DNA of 64,000 nt. It comes from Pinus tabuliformis. Taxonomy: Eukaryota > Streptophyta > Pinopsida > Pinales > Pinaceae. Below are positions 46,526 through 58,439 of the stretch, piece by piece. The stretch is from assembly GCA_031772625.1 (NCBI GenBank), contig CM062815.1, positions 917,630,979-917,694,978 of the forward strand, written 5' to 3'. Numbering within the stretch: position 1 is the stretch's first letter; each line of letters begins with the position of its first letter. Under the pieces are notes generated by a model, which was not told the DNA's origin, did no database searches, and worked only from the letters and a program-made list of their open reading frames with translations. A program made the translations under genes and the position numbers.

Positions 46526-47332
46526 ATGTCTACCTCATACTTCAAGATTGAAGAGAAGTTGAAGGACTCATCTAACCATGAAATGTGGATAACTAGGTTG
46601 GATGTGACTTTGGATGAAAATGATATCTTGGAATATGTTGAAGGAAAGGTACTCGAGCCTCCAAATAATGCTTCTCCTGCTATCAATGCCAAGTACAAGA
46701 AAGGTGAGATCAAATATAAGAAGATTATTATTGATTCATTGAGAAATCATTTGACTATTTATATTTCAAATTTAAATAAGTCCAAGGAAATGTATGATAA
46801 ATTGGTTGGGATGTACAAAGTAAACAACTTGAGCCACATTCTTTCTTTGAAGAATCAACTCAGGGAAATCAAGATGAATAAGGGAGAGACTATGCATTTC
46901 TACTCCATGATGAAATCCCAACTCAAAGATCAATTGTTGTTTGTTGGAGAAGTTACTTTTGATAGAGAGATAATACTAATTGTACTCGGAGGTATTCCAC
47001 CTATTTGGGAGACATTTATTACAACTAAAAGAAATAATGATAGGTTCTCGACATTTTATGAGCTCATTGACAAGTGCACTCAAGATGATACTAGGATGAT
47101 TTCAAGAGGGAGGATTCAAAAGAATGAAGAAGGACAACCCTCTAAATTTTTTTCTCAAGCTAAGAACAAGGAAGGAATATTAGGACCATCTAACTCAAGA
47201 AAGCCTGCTCCAGAGTCCAAGGATTCGAATAGAATATTTAAAAGGGGTAAAATTGAATGCTTCAATTTCCACAGGCATGGTCACTATGCCCTAGAGTGTC
47301 TGGAAAAGAGAAGAGATCCAAGGTCCAACTAA
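46526..47332 (+). pseudogene. E2 gag
   Basis: ATG at 46526 (MSTSYFKIEEKLKDS) opens 268 codons of copia gag (UBN2-type) ending at a TAA at 47330-47332, where E1 has CAA. The knuckle reads CFNFHRHGHYALEC: the second Cys is Phe, as in E1. An upstream in-frame TTG at 46517 is not a credible start. This is the longest nearly intact gag in the window, but it is cut off before the protease. Confidence 0.82.
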
Positions 47333-48083
47333 AACAACAATCAAGGCTTCAACAAATATGGGTCAAATGATAGAAGGTGGAGAGGTGCCCTTGATGATCA
47401 TGAACAAGGCCACTTTCCTCAAAAGAGATCAAAGAATTCAAGGTATGAAAATAATGCAGCTGCTACTCAATCTAAATGTTTATTATTTCTACTCTTTCTA
47501 GTTCCTCTTGTCTAGATTTGTTTGATAGTTGGTTGGTTGATAGTGGAGCCTCTAAACACTTCACTTGGTATCATGAACTCCTATCAAGATTGATTGAGAG
47601 GGAGACAAATTTCAAGATCATTATTTGGGACTATTCTACTTATCCTCTGAAGGGCTTTGGTTTTGTTTCACTTCATTTAGACTATGGGGAAACTATACAT
47701 CTACATGATGCTCTATATGTTCTCGGGTTGAATAAGAATATGGTATTTATATCTACCTTGGAGGAAAAAGGAATGAGTGTTACCTTCATATGAGGAAAGG
47801 TTATCACTTGGCCTATAGAATCTCGCATGAGAGATTCATTCACTTTGGGATGAAGAGGGAGACAGATTTAAAGATCATTCTTGGGGATAATTCTACTTAT
47901 CATGTGAAGGGATTTGGTTCTATTTCACTTCATTTGTACTATGGGCAAACTATAAATATACATGTTGTTATGTATGTTATGGGGTTGGAGAAGAATCTGG
48001 TGTCTATATTTGCCTTCAAGGAAAAAGGAATGAGGGTTTCCTTCATAAGAGGAAAGGTCATCACTTAACCTATAGAATCTCTC
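47333..48083 (+). pseudogene. E2 protease region with 257-bp tandem duplication
   Basis: The aspartic protease motif LVDSGA is at about 47533-47550. The following segment is duplicated (GAGACA at 47602 and 47859), with a TGA near 47791 and a TAA near 48066 between the frame pieces. Confidence 0.82.
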
Positions 48084-49236
48084 ATGAGAGATGCATTCAC
48101 TTTGGGATCAAGAATTGAAGGGCTCTATAAGGTCCATGAAAGACCAATCCAAGCATCGGTTCATGATAGTAATCATCAATTTGAGCTATGGCACCGAAGA
48201 TTCACTCACCTTCACTATGATGCCATACCTAAGGTGAGGAGGATAGTTTCTAGAATGCCTAAGGTATTTTTCCAAGTTGTGATAGTGGAAAGAAGACAAA
48301 GGGACTATTCCCTTCTAGCAAGAGTAGGACTAGTGGAATTCTTCAACTCATTCATTTTGATCCCATGCCAATGATTTCTATTGGTGAATACTTGTACTAT
48401 ATAATATTTATGGATGAATTCTCCTGTAAAACTTGGATATTCTTCTTGAAGCACAAAGACGAGGCATTTGATATGTCCAAATAATTCAAGGTGCAGACAG
48501 AAAATCAAACAGGGAAAATAATCAAAGTATTTGGGTTTGATAATGGGGGAATTCATTTCAAATGAGTTCATTGGCTTTTGTAAGAAAGTTGGAATCAAGG
48601 AGACTATTGTGCCTTATAATCCTCAAAAAAATGGAGTTGTTGAAAGAAAGAATAGGATTATCATGGAAGTTGCTCAAGCCATGTTGCATGATCAAAAGTT
48701 GTTAAAGTTTCTATGGGGTGAAGCTGCAAATACCAATGCCTATGTTCAAAACAAGACCCCACATCGTGTTAATCTTGATGTTGGTATTTTGAGAATATTT
48801 GGTTGCCCCATCTACTTTCATGTGCCGAAGGAAAAAAGGAACAAGTCGGAAGCTATGAGAAAGAAAGTTACGTTTGTTGGATATTGTGAAAATTCTAAAT
48901 TTTATAAAATATATGTACTTGGTCAAAGAAATATAGAGTTTAGCAGGGATGTGACATTTAATTAGATCCTTCCCTTGGAAAATAAAGGGATAATCCTCCC
49001 CCTACCAGTGTTGAAAAGAAGGATGGTTCCATGGATATTCTAGAAGTCCCTAGACCTAAGTCTGATATTGTTGATGATCCCATAGGATCCATGGACCCCT
49101 TGGATCCACATCTATGTGATCCTCCTACTAGGAAAAGACCACTTTGGCTCCATGAAACATGAAAGGATGATGAGATACATACTACTGCCAAAGGAACCTT
49201 CAGGGAAAGAAAGAATCCATGTTGATATTAGCGATA
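48084..49236 (+). pseudogene. E2 integrase region
   Basis: It starts with the GAG-pre-integrase motif (FELWHRRFTHLHYDAIPK, 48178-48231), intact here where E1 has a stop. The integrase core has Asp near 48414, then FDNGG at 48537-48551 followed by a two-base deletion that shifts the frame (E1 retains GGAGAATTC). The open frame resumes at 48531-48965 with NGVVERKNR near 48630 and the C-terminal region up to a stop at 48963. The linker to RT follows. Confidence 0.82.
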
Positions 49237-50840
49237 TGTAGTGGCAATGAACAACATGATACAGGTTGAACCTCATGACTTTGAGGAAGTAGTGAAAGAG
49301 AAGGAATGGAAAGATGTTATGGATGAATAATATAAATCTATAATGAAGAATGATGTATGGGAATTAGTTCTGAGACCCAAAGAAAATTCTGTTGAAACTT
49401 CAGAATGTATATACAAAATCAAAAGTGGAGAAGATGGACGTATCAACAAATATAAGGCAAGGTTCATGGCTAGAGGTTTCTCCCAGAAAGAGGGAGAATA
49501 GTATGATGACATATTTACACAAGTTTCTCACTATATTACTATTTGATATATTATTTTCCTTGCTTCTAGCGAGAGATGGACTCTTCATCAAATGGATGTG
49601 AAGGTTTCATTTTTACATGGAATTCTCCAGGAGCAAGTATATGTTGATCAACCTTAGGGATTTGAGGTACAGGACAGGAAGACTAATGTGTGCAGGTTGA
49701 AGAAGGCACACATGACTATGGATTGAAGAAATCTCCCAGGGCTTGGTATGCTTTCATATATAGCTACTTTATGAAGCTTGGCTTTACAAGAAGCAATGCA
49801 GACCTGAACCTCTACTTCAAAGTAGTCCAAGGTATGCCCATGATTTTGATTTTATATGTTGATGGCTTATTCTTGATAGGTGGAGAGCCTTTGATTCTCA
49901 AGAGTAAGAGGAATTTGGCCTCTTAGTTTGAGGTGAAATACCTTGGATTGATGCACAACTTCTTCGACTTAGAGGTGTGGCAAAGGCCTGGTGAGATTTT
50001 CCTTTCACAAGGGAAATATCTTGTCAAACTGCTGAAAATATTTGGTATGGTAGAATGTAAGTCCATGGCCACACCAATGGAGATGAACTTCAATAAGTTA
50101 TGTGGATATGTTGTGGGGCCTGATCTAGCAAACCCTACTGAGTACTAACATCTAATTGGGACATTGATGTTCCTTGTAAACACTCGACTAGACATATGTT
50201 TTGCAGTTAACACTCTGGGTCAATTTATGATCGAGCCTCTACATGCACACTGTGTGGATGTTAAGAATTTGTTGAGATAATTACATGGTACGATTAATCT
50301 CAGAGTGAGATATACTTCTAGAAATGTTAGACTTCATCAATAAACTGATGTTGACTTGGCAAAAAATGTTATTGACAAGAAGAGCACATGAGGGTGTTGT
50401 TTTAGCCTAGGGTCAACCATGATTTCTTGGATGAGAAGGAAGCACAAGTCTCTATCCTTGATCATGGTTGAGGTTGAGTATATTGCTGATAGCATAACTA
50501 CTTGTGACGTAGTATGGTTGAGGAATCTCTTTGGAGAGTTGTTTGAGTAGGTTTTGGATACAACAGTGATATATTGCAACAACGAGAGTGAGATCTCACT
50601 GACAGAAAATCTCGTGTTCCATGAAAAGTCCAAACACATTGAGAATAGATACCATTACATCTGAGATATGGTGCAGAGAGGAGCAGTGAGACACCATCAC
50701 ATTTCATCTGACGAGTAGATAACAGATATTATTTAACAAAGATTTGCTGAAAGGAAAGTTCTTAGTCTTCAGAGAGTAGCTTGGACTGATGGATGTGACC
50801 CTCCGAGGAAAGGGTCACGACTAATAGAGTAAAATGAGTT
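49237..50840 (+). pseudogene. E2 reverse transcriptase and RNase H
   Basis: RVT_2 starts near 49280 (KEWKDVMDE, then a stop). QMDVKVSFLHG is near 49591 and a frameshift at about 49718 precedes LKKSPRAWY, as in E1. The active site reads YVDG at 49855-49866. The uninterrupted F site GAATG is at 50053-50057. RNase H runs from about 50105, includes the VEYIA segment near 50475 that is missing in E1, and ends with HIENRYHYI near 50637. Confidence 0.82.
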
Positions 50841-51055
50841 ATAATTTTCCCTCCTATTTGAGTTTCCAGGGAGAGGAATTGAGCTAGAGAGCTCCTGGGG
50901 TTGAGGGAACTATGGAAAATAGGATGTGTGGTCCTTTTCATTTATGGCACGTAGAGGCATCTTGCCTATTGTCACTATAATGCATTTTTTATCCTTGTCA
51001 TTTATGACAAGTAGAGGTATCCTCCCCTTGATAGAGTATACCCCAATATGCATAT
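50841..51055 (+). other. E2 3' untranslated part
   Basis: No gene. It matches E1 29440-29667, including the GTAGAGGTATC motif copies, up to the exact base where D begins. Confidence 0.7.
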
Positions 51056-52053
51056 TGTGGAAAAGCGTAACTAGGTTTGGTCTTCATAATGACATGTAAC
51101 TATGGTTTTTATGTAATTGATGTAACGAAGAAAAAAATTATTGTATGCTTGCTTCATGGGCTTCATGAGCAAGAGATTTTATTTTTAGATGGCTCTCATT
51201 GTGAGCCTTTAGAATTTGTCCAAAGGGTTAATGTCATGTATGAAGAACCCTTATTGGGCATGTTACAAATGTATTTAAGTCTATAGGATTGTCAAATATT
51301 CATCCAAGACAAGCACATGGTTCTCCTCTTCAAGTTGGCCTCAAGATGAAGTAGATGGCATAAGTCAGCTCACCTAATTAGAGACACATCACTTTGTTGA
51401 GGTCATATCAGCTTCTATACATGGGCAGACCACTATATATATGCCTAAAGGGTAAACACATTTCTAGAGTCAAGTCATTTGGATTACCTCTGAAATTCAG
51501 GTGTCAAATATGAAGGAACTCGGATAGGTAGGGAAGGGATATCGAAGATATTTCAAGGGACAGTGAGGTGTAACTACATAAATCACAGTGCAGACAAATT
51601 TTTGGTGTAATCTCTGTCTCAGAGAAGAATTATTCAGTGCCACCCTAGGAAGAAGGTCACAAGTGTGTGAGAAAGTACTATTGCAAGGGAGAAGGTCTCG
51701 GTGCCATCAATAGTGACTATGGTTCAGTGATATGACTTCAGAATTTGGTGCTACTGAAGAAGGAGAGGTTTGGCATCCTTGATAGACTCAGTGACCACAA
51801 TTTGGTGTCATCACATATGGTGCAAAATATGAAGTAGAAGGAATCGATAAAGAGTAAAAAAGAAGGTGTAAGAGGACTTGTGTCTTGGTCTTGGAGTGGC
51901 TAATAGGCCAAGGGTCTTGGTTTTGGTATTCATCATTTGGAATCTCTATAAGAATAATTTGTGCGGGTTTTCTTCTCAAAAAGTGAGAGGTTTTGGCCCT
52001 GGATCATAACCTACATTATGTGTCTCTTTTATATTTATGTTCATGCATTGTAA
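51056..52053 (+). repeat. D2: 5' part of a D LTR
   Basis: It starts TGTGGAAAAGCG and follows the D1 LTRs for about 998 of 1144 bases, then is cut by TGAGCACC at 52054. It lies at the same position in E2 as D1 in E1 (CATAT here, CATCT there), so the D insertion predates the duplication. Whether the rest of D2 exists beyond C cannot be seen. Confidence 0.85.
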
Positions 52054-54111
52054 TGAGCACCAGTATTGTAGCAATAATGCTACAACTCTTAAGCTTCCTA
52101 CTTTACTTTTATCAACCCCGTAGTTCGTAACAAACTTGGAAGCAACGGTGTTTTATGCCCAAGTACTAGTTCTTACTACATGCTATCACCTGGTCAATTG
52201 GCGCAAGATCACTAGGAGCTCAAGCCAACTTCTATGGATTCCAGAAGAAGCTTTATGTGTGATGAAAGAAAGGAAAGCTTACCCTACAGAGGCTACTCTA
52301 CTTGCAGAAAGGAAAAGGACTGAAATGTAAGGTAACACTAGCAAACCCTACTTAACCAAGTAATCCTACTTTTGCAGAAAAAATATGAAAACCATGAAAT
52401 GAATGCCATTACCTACTCAAATAAGTAAACAACATCTACTCAAGCTATTTCTAGAAGTAAATGAGAAAAAAAAACATATTTTTGGATTTTTATGTATTTT
52501 TATGTGAAATTATCATGCATGTAATTTATTTGTTTGTGAATGTGGCAGTGATTAGGTGGAAATGGAGGGAAAATTTGGGATTTGCAGAGGTGTAGGATGG
52601 TGTGGATGGGTCCTAGGAGGTCTCAGGTGGCCTTTTGGAGGTTTTTCCCACAATCAGACTTCAAAAAGAAGCCTACAGGAAAATGTACAGGAGGATGCCG
52701 AGAGCAGTTTTGGAGGTTTTGAAGGTGGGAAAGTGGATGGAAAGGGTAGCTGAAGGCTAGGATGATGTGTTAAGGTGGCTAGGGTGCATCAAGAATGATT
52801 AGGAGAGAGAAATATGGTTGTACATGTTCAAGGAAAGAGAGGAAAGTCTATGGGAAAAGTGCAGAAAACTAAGGTAGATTTGTGAGGAACTTTGGGTGAC
52901 CTGTGGAACATAAATAAAAGAGAACGGGTGATGGCTGATTGGCTGACTTATTATGAGAAGATATTTGCTGCAAGAGAACTGAAAATCAAACAACGAAATT
53001 AAGCAAGCAATGACACTAAGTACATCAAAAAAAAAGAATTTTGCATCAAGCTAATCTAAATTATGAGCTATGGAAAGAAATGCTGAAAAATGCTATGATG
53101 AGAGAAAGCATGGAAGGAAACTTATTGAAAAGCTAGAAATGAGCATGGTGAAAGAGATCTAAAGCAAAGCATTAACCTTCTAACAACCTACAACACTGGA
53201 AATCCTATGGAGAAGGAAAATATATGTTTTTGTGGCAGCAAGAGGGTCTTGGCCTCAATTCATGGTCCCAAGGGGAGGAAAGGAGGCCAAGGCTCTATTG
53301 ATGGCCTTTTTTATCTTCTTTCTGTCACTGTTCAACTTGCTACAGAAAACTCAAATGGAAACAAACTTCTAAATCACCAAAAGCAACCTATTCTTAACCA
53401 AGAAAGATATTTATCTAACAACACTAATTCATAAACTAAAACAAAGCATATAAATACAAACAAGAGGAGCTTGGTTGCTTGGATTGGGCCCTAACCCAAG
53501 AGCTTCAGCCCTCTAAGGTAACTTAGTGTTATCTCAAAAGGATCTCATCTTTATTATCAAATAATAATATGATTACATGAAACTGTCAACAAAAGTAATC
53601 TCGAAGTTGAGCATAGCAAAGCTACAACAAAAATTCACCTAATTCCTAATAAGGCCCTAGGCCTCTCTACTTATACAACTGAAGCTCCCAACAGCTTCCT
53701 TAAAATCAGGGAGGCTTGGCTCCCAAAACTTGAGATAAACATAAGTTATCCTCCACTTTCTTGGCTGCCTCCTTGTGCATTGATGTGGTTGTTTGTGCTC
53801 CGAGCTGCATGAAGGAGAATTCGAAGTGGTGAGTCATAAATAAGGGGGATACCCTCCTATAAATCCTCTCCCTTGTCTTCTTCAAATTATTGCTGCCAAT
53901 TTTCCATTAAATCTTTAACTCTGTCTCCAAAATTCAACAAAAATTTGCATTAAACACATATTAGACTCCATGGCATAATAACCAACCCATCTCACTCCAT
54001 AAGAATAAATATAATCAAAAAACATGCAATAAGCTAAGAGAATGGTTGATTAAGCTATGTTAGGAGGCAAAATGAGCCCATATAATCACCCATTTATGGG
54101 GTTCATAATCA
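52054..54111 (-). repeat. C 3' LTR (about 2.06 kb)
   Basis: On the minus strand it starts TGATTATGAACCCC at 54111, right after a polypurine tract (CAGTAGGGGGA, 54112-54122), and ends GGTGCTCA at 52054, where the D2 LTR is broken. No partner LTR is in the window, so the boundaries rest on these signals. The short open frames inside have no recognisable domain. Confidence 0.6.
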
Positions 54112-54148
54112 TCCCCCTACTGAAGTTTTTGGTCATCCTCTGAGAAAC

Positions 54149-56627
54149 CTAGTCCATCTCCTCATCCTTAATGGCCCTGATGACCTCCCTAACATCCCAT
54201 GCTTCTGATCTGAGCTCCTCTTCTTTGTGATAGAACCCTACCTTTTTGTCCACCTCTTCCCACTGTTTTTTCTCTTCCTCCTCTTTTCTACCCTCTAGCA
54301 GGCCTAGCAGCAGTGGGGGACTCAATTTGAGGCAAATCCAATTGACCTTCAAACTATGCATAGAGTGCTTGTACAGTGGCACTCTCCTTAATGCTTCTTT
54401 CGTCCTTGTTGGGGAGAGATACTCCCTGATCTGTAAACTATGTGGTAGTGTGTTCCATCTCCTCATACAAGCATGAATACAATCATCCCCAAGTAATCTT
54501 TCCATATCCTCAAAATGTGCAATGGATTGAGCCTAATCATTGATATACATAGGGGCAATTTGGGGATTATTTGCAAGAAAGTGATGTGTATTGATGAGTG
54601 CCATGGGATCTGATGGCTCAACTCTAATCATTAAAGGCTCATTCTGCTCTTTTTCCATCAACTTTTTTATTTTTGTTGCCCTTAACTTCTCATGATTCAT
54701 CCATGAGGCCATGGCCATTAGCTACAAGTCCCCTAGCCTAGCATTGGGGTCCCACACATTCATTTCTATGAGGACCATGTTATGTAAATAGAATTCTGCT
54801 ATTTTTGCCTTGTCTTTTAAAGAGCTTTGGTCACATAGGTCCATAAACTGTCTGTAATCTTGAAAAGGAATTTTGCTTCTCTGTGCCAAAGACTTTATCT
54901 GAAACTTCAACCATTGGTCTTTGAGGTATAATCCATATGATTTTGTTGGTGTTCTGCACTGCAGTGCCTCCATAGACCAGCTGGCCATGCATGCTAATTG
55001 TGTCTCTTTTTCTTGCAGTTGTCTTCTGAGCAACTCATTTCCTATTTCAAGGTGAGTTCTTGTGGTTACCTCTCTATGTATAACAACACTTAGTTCCCTA
55101 CCCATTTCTCTAAGCTGATTCTCCATATGGCCAATCCTCTACCCCCTTTGATTTGGTGATTTGCATCCATCTATGGCTCCTTATTCTTTCTTTCTCTAAC
55201 TGAAAGAAAAGTGAGATTGCAAATTTCTATGGAATGACTCTTCCTCCCTCAAGAAGATTGTAGTAAGAGCCCAAACTAGGCTGGGGGTCAGGTTCTAGTG
55301 CCTCCATTGTTTCCTCCTTCCCCTATCGCTATCCCTCTATCCTGCTTTCAAGTTTTACGGTCTCCTGTAGTCTTGACAGGGTCTCCTGTAGAACATTCTG
55401 TGCTTCCTATAGAACTTTTTTTGAGTCATGTAGTTCTACTTTTTCCTTCCATGTGGGAGATCTAGGAGTCCCCCTTTCATAAGTGATAGGTGCCTTGGAA
55501 GGGGATTCCTTCTCTTGAGTAGAGGGTGAATCTTCAATAACAATGGGCACTTTAGAAGAAGGTTGGGGCTTCCTCTATTTTATCCTTGTGCTTTTCCGAG
55601 CCCTAAAGTACATTGATGTCTACCTCTTTCTCTTTTTCTTTAGTTTAATTGGGGTGATGAGGGTAGTGAGGGCAGTTGCTACCTCTCTTTCTAGGGTCTC
55701 AGGAGACACTTCTATCTTTTCTGCCCCTTTTTCCTCTCCTTCTATCTTTTTCTTTGTCTCTGCTGGTTTTGTTTCCTTTTGTTCTGTTTTGGTTTCTTCC
55801 TTCTATGTTTTGATTTCCTCCTTCTCTGTCTTGGTTTATTCCTTCTTCCCTTCTTTTTCCTTTGTTTCCTCCCCTTCTCCCCCTTGCTACTCTTCCTCCT
55901 CACCATCAAAAGGACTGAGATCATATGTGAGTGCCTTTATATCATCTTCTTCTGTCATGTTCCTGAATATTTCCCATGCTATGGGGATTTTGAAGGTATG
56001 GAGGGTTTCTTCCACTAACAGTTTAATTAACCCATGGTGAGCCAACTAATCTGGACCTCTTGTCTTCAACTTAATGCTAGAGTCTATGAGGGATTGCGGG
56101 AGAAAACAGGGGATGTTGAGTTTCTGGGGTGTTGGAATGTCCATGCCATATCTCAGCTCATGGAGAAGTCTAAAATGGTAGCCATAAACTATTCTATACC
56201 TCCCTTCACAGGAACTATATTTGATAATTTGGTAACTAACCTCATCCCAAGGGTAAGGTATGTTTGTCCTTCTAATGCCATTTGCATCTTCTACAAGATG
56301 TTCATTGGGTTGGAAGAAGTTGTTCTTTGCAGATTGTCCAATTGGCTTTTCATCTTTGCTCCAAGGTAATCCAAGAGGAAGGGTGGTAACCTTACTAATA
56401 AATTCTGGGGTTATTTCCATGGAGAGACCTCTAAAAGTAACAGTGACATGGGTCCTTGAGTGAGGGACTAAAGAAAGCGCAAACTCCTGAGCCACTTCTT
56501 CATCAAACCCTCAAAATTTCTCAAAAAATGGCATCCAATTTGCTTTGGTGAAAATGGCTACTACTTCAGGATGTTCATGGAGCCTAGTTGAATTTGTGGG
56601 TTCCTTCCTCATGAATCCCCCTGTCAT
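54149..56627 (-). pseudogene. C accessory gene (conserved plant transposon-type protein, broken)
   Basis: The likely start is ATG at 56627 (MTGGFMRKEP). In order: a conserved N-terminal domain with VTFRGLSMEITPEFISKVTT (about 56440-56370), a CEGRY...YGYHFRLL motif (about 56210-56155) and LAHHGLIKLLV (about 56043-56010); a Lys/Arg/Gln-rich segment (55925-55740); a coiled coil (55126-54990); then a C-terminal part to 54149. Stops at about 56513, 56046, 55887, 54719 and 54506 break it. The F gene at 25765-27250 has the same motifs in the same order. No enzyme signature is visible; I do not know the function. It lies 3' of integrase on the same strand and would be in the genomic transcript. Confidence 0.65.
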
Positions 56628-58020
56628 TGTTCTTACACCCTTTTTGAACACCCAAGGTAGAGATGGAGACAATAATTTTGAAGAAACAGGAAAATAGAGA
56701 AAATTTGTGTTTTTTTTTTTAAGAAAACAGACAGAATTTTTTATGGAATTCCTCTTCTTCTATGGACTCAATTCCTCCATAAAATTATATCATTCCTTGC
56801 AAATATTGATAATAAAGGTTGTTATGCACAGAACCTACCTCTTAAGGCCATAAATCAAACAAAAATCTTGTGTTTTCTCCTTAAAAACTGCTTACTACCC
56901 CTCCTGTAGAACTGACTGTAGGTGCTCCTGTAGAACCTGTAGGTGCTCTTGTAGAAGGTTGATAGTAGGAGGATGGATGAAAGCGATGGAGAACGATGGT
57001 TTCAAGGCTATGGCGGTGACAGAGAGCTTGCTGCAACTAAGTGGACGAGGATGAAATGAAAGAAAAGGTGGTGAAGGAGTTTCGAGGAGGAGTGCTTATT
57101 ACTTCATTTAGATATTTCTGGTGATGGGGTGAGCTGGCAAAAATGTATGTTGCCATATTTAGACCATTGGTTCCCACTGCCTTGTCATCATGGCTCTTTC
57201 CCACAATCACTTCCCATCATTGAATTGGAGTTTTCATACCCTCTACTACTATCCTTTAGATTTTTCTATGAGTTGACTAGGCATACGTGTGGTGGCATCT
57301 CCAGATGAGCGCAGTCAACTAGATGAGGGTGGCCAGTTAACTAGCCACCTTTTCTTGTTCAACCCTAACCATCTCATTCGCTTATGCATATTTTTCAATT
57401 ACATAGATGCAACAGAGGAGAGGGTTAGTCACTTACCTATCATTCAAATGTATGTGTTGTGAGGTATTTTGGTTCCTTTTGTTGTTGCATGTTCATATTT
57501 CCTTTGTTGCATGCTTGTATTTCCTTTGCTACATGCCTTTATTTCCTTTGGTGCATGCTCTCTACTTTCTGATGTGTGGCTTGTTTTCTTTGTGCAAGTA
57601 TCCTCTAGCTGGATCTAGCTTCAGATGTTCCCTTCAATCCCATGGTTGCATTTCTTTTGTTTTTGTGGCTTGATTTTAAGGGGATCAGCTGTTATAGGAA
57701 TTCCTACAGGATCTCCTGTAGTTGCTTCTCCCTTTAAAAATTTTAGCTGATTTTTGTGTTGGGAGCTGTGAGGATGATGCTAGAGATGCTGATGAAGACG
57801 GAGAGGTACTTGGTAAGCAGCAAGTGAGATTTGAGGTGTTTCTCCCTTTCTCTTTTTAGTTTTTTTTTTTTTCTAAAAAATTGGTTTTTGTGTTTTTTCG
57901 ATAGGACATGCTCTTCATGAAACCTCCTAGCCCCTCAAACTACTTTTTGGAACCATTTCTGGCTCTCTATGATTTCTACAAGAGCCTCCTGTAGAACACA
58001 CGGGGCCTCCTGTAGAACAC
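55361..58020. repeat. Dispersed CTCCTGTAG(AAC) motif in C
   Basis: CTCCTGTAG occurs about nine times between 55361 and 58020, often as CTCCTGTAGAAC (55383, about 56901, 56927, 57988 and 58008). At 57704-57721 two inverted copies form CTACAGGA-TC-TCCTGTAG. Some copies lie inside the accessory gene and others in the spacer. Confidence 0.7.
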
Positions 58021-58214
58021 ATAGTTTCCAGAAAAAAACACAGTGGAATGGAAGAAAGGTTAGAAATGATGGAGAACAGTATGGAGGAGATGAAATAGGC
58101 TCTGTGGCGTCTTCTCTTTCTCCCTGTGGTCCACCTGTAACCTGTAATGCACAATAAAAGTCAACTTTATTTTCCTTCTTTTCTCTGTGTTATTCTTCTC
58201 CTTTTTTTTTTGAA
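56628..58214 (-). other. C spacer between pol and accessory gene
   Basis: About 1.6 kb without a convincing gene on either strand. It contains most of the CTCCTGTAG motifs. The hydrophobic + strand frame at 57407-57673 is a low-complexity T/G-rich stretch. Confidence 0.5.
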
Positions 58215-58415
58215 ATACAACTAGGGCACCTCAAGGAGGTTTTCACCCTAATTTCCTACCATAGGTGCCTCCAAGGGAGGTTTTCACTGAGGGATCTTAT
58301 TCTCTTTCTCTTTTTTTAGTTTTTGTCATGACTGGGCCGCCTCAAAAGAAGTTTTCAACCCAATGATGAGACTCAAGAACCTCATGGAGGTTTTCACCTA
58401 AGTCATTATTTTTTC
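58215..58415 (-). repeat. Four hairpin-like repeats (CCTC...GAGGTTTTCACC)
   Basis: Units near 58227 (GGCACCTCAAGGAGGTTTTC), 58265 (GGTGCCTCCAAGGGAGGTTT), 58338 (GGCCGCCTCAAAAGAAGTTT) and 58380 (GAACCTCATGGAGGTTTTCA). Each has a small CCTC/GAGG dyad. They lie just 3' of pol on the minus strand. Confidence 0.75.
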
Positions 58416-58439
58416 TTTTTTTTCTTCTTCTTCAGTGAG

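Larger units (their letters stand above)
45360..52053 (+). mobile_element. E2: second copy of the copia element, 5' part to the D2/C insertion
   Basis: LTR, primer site, gag, protease, integrase, RT and RNase H in copia order without A or F. It shares with E1 the 257-bp tandem duplication, the RT frameshift, the YVDG active site and the D insertion site, and so is a duplicate of the same locus rather than an independent insertion. The remaining 3' part would lie beyond C, outside the window. Confidence 0.88.

Noticed and set aside
51056-52053. Taking this D-type LTR as the 3' LTR of E2
   Set aside because: It has a different sequence from the E LTR, and in E1 the same position is the 5' LTR of a complete D element, with the true E polypurine tract and LTR farther on.
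52054-54111. Calling D2 truncated by deletion
   Set aside because: The break falls exactly at a TG that can be the end of the C LTR, and C has a polypurine tract at the other side, so insertion is the better explanation.
55543-56040. 165-codon + strand frame with apparent membrane segments
   Set aside because: Antisense shadow of the Lys/Arg-rich part of the C accessory gene.
57407-57673. 88-codon Cys/Phe/Leu-rich + strand frame
   Set aside because: Antisense to the C element, arising from reiterated TGCATG(C/T)TTGTATTTCCTTTG-like words.
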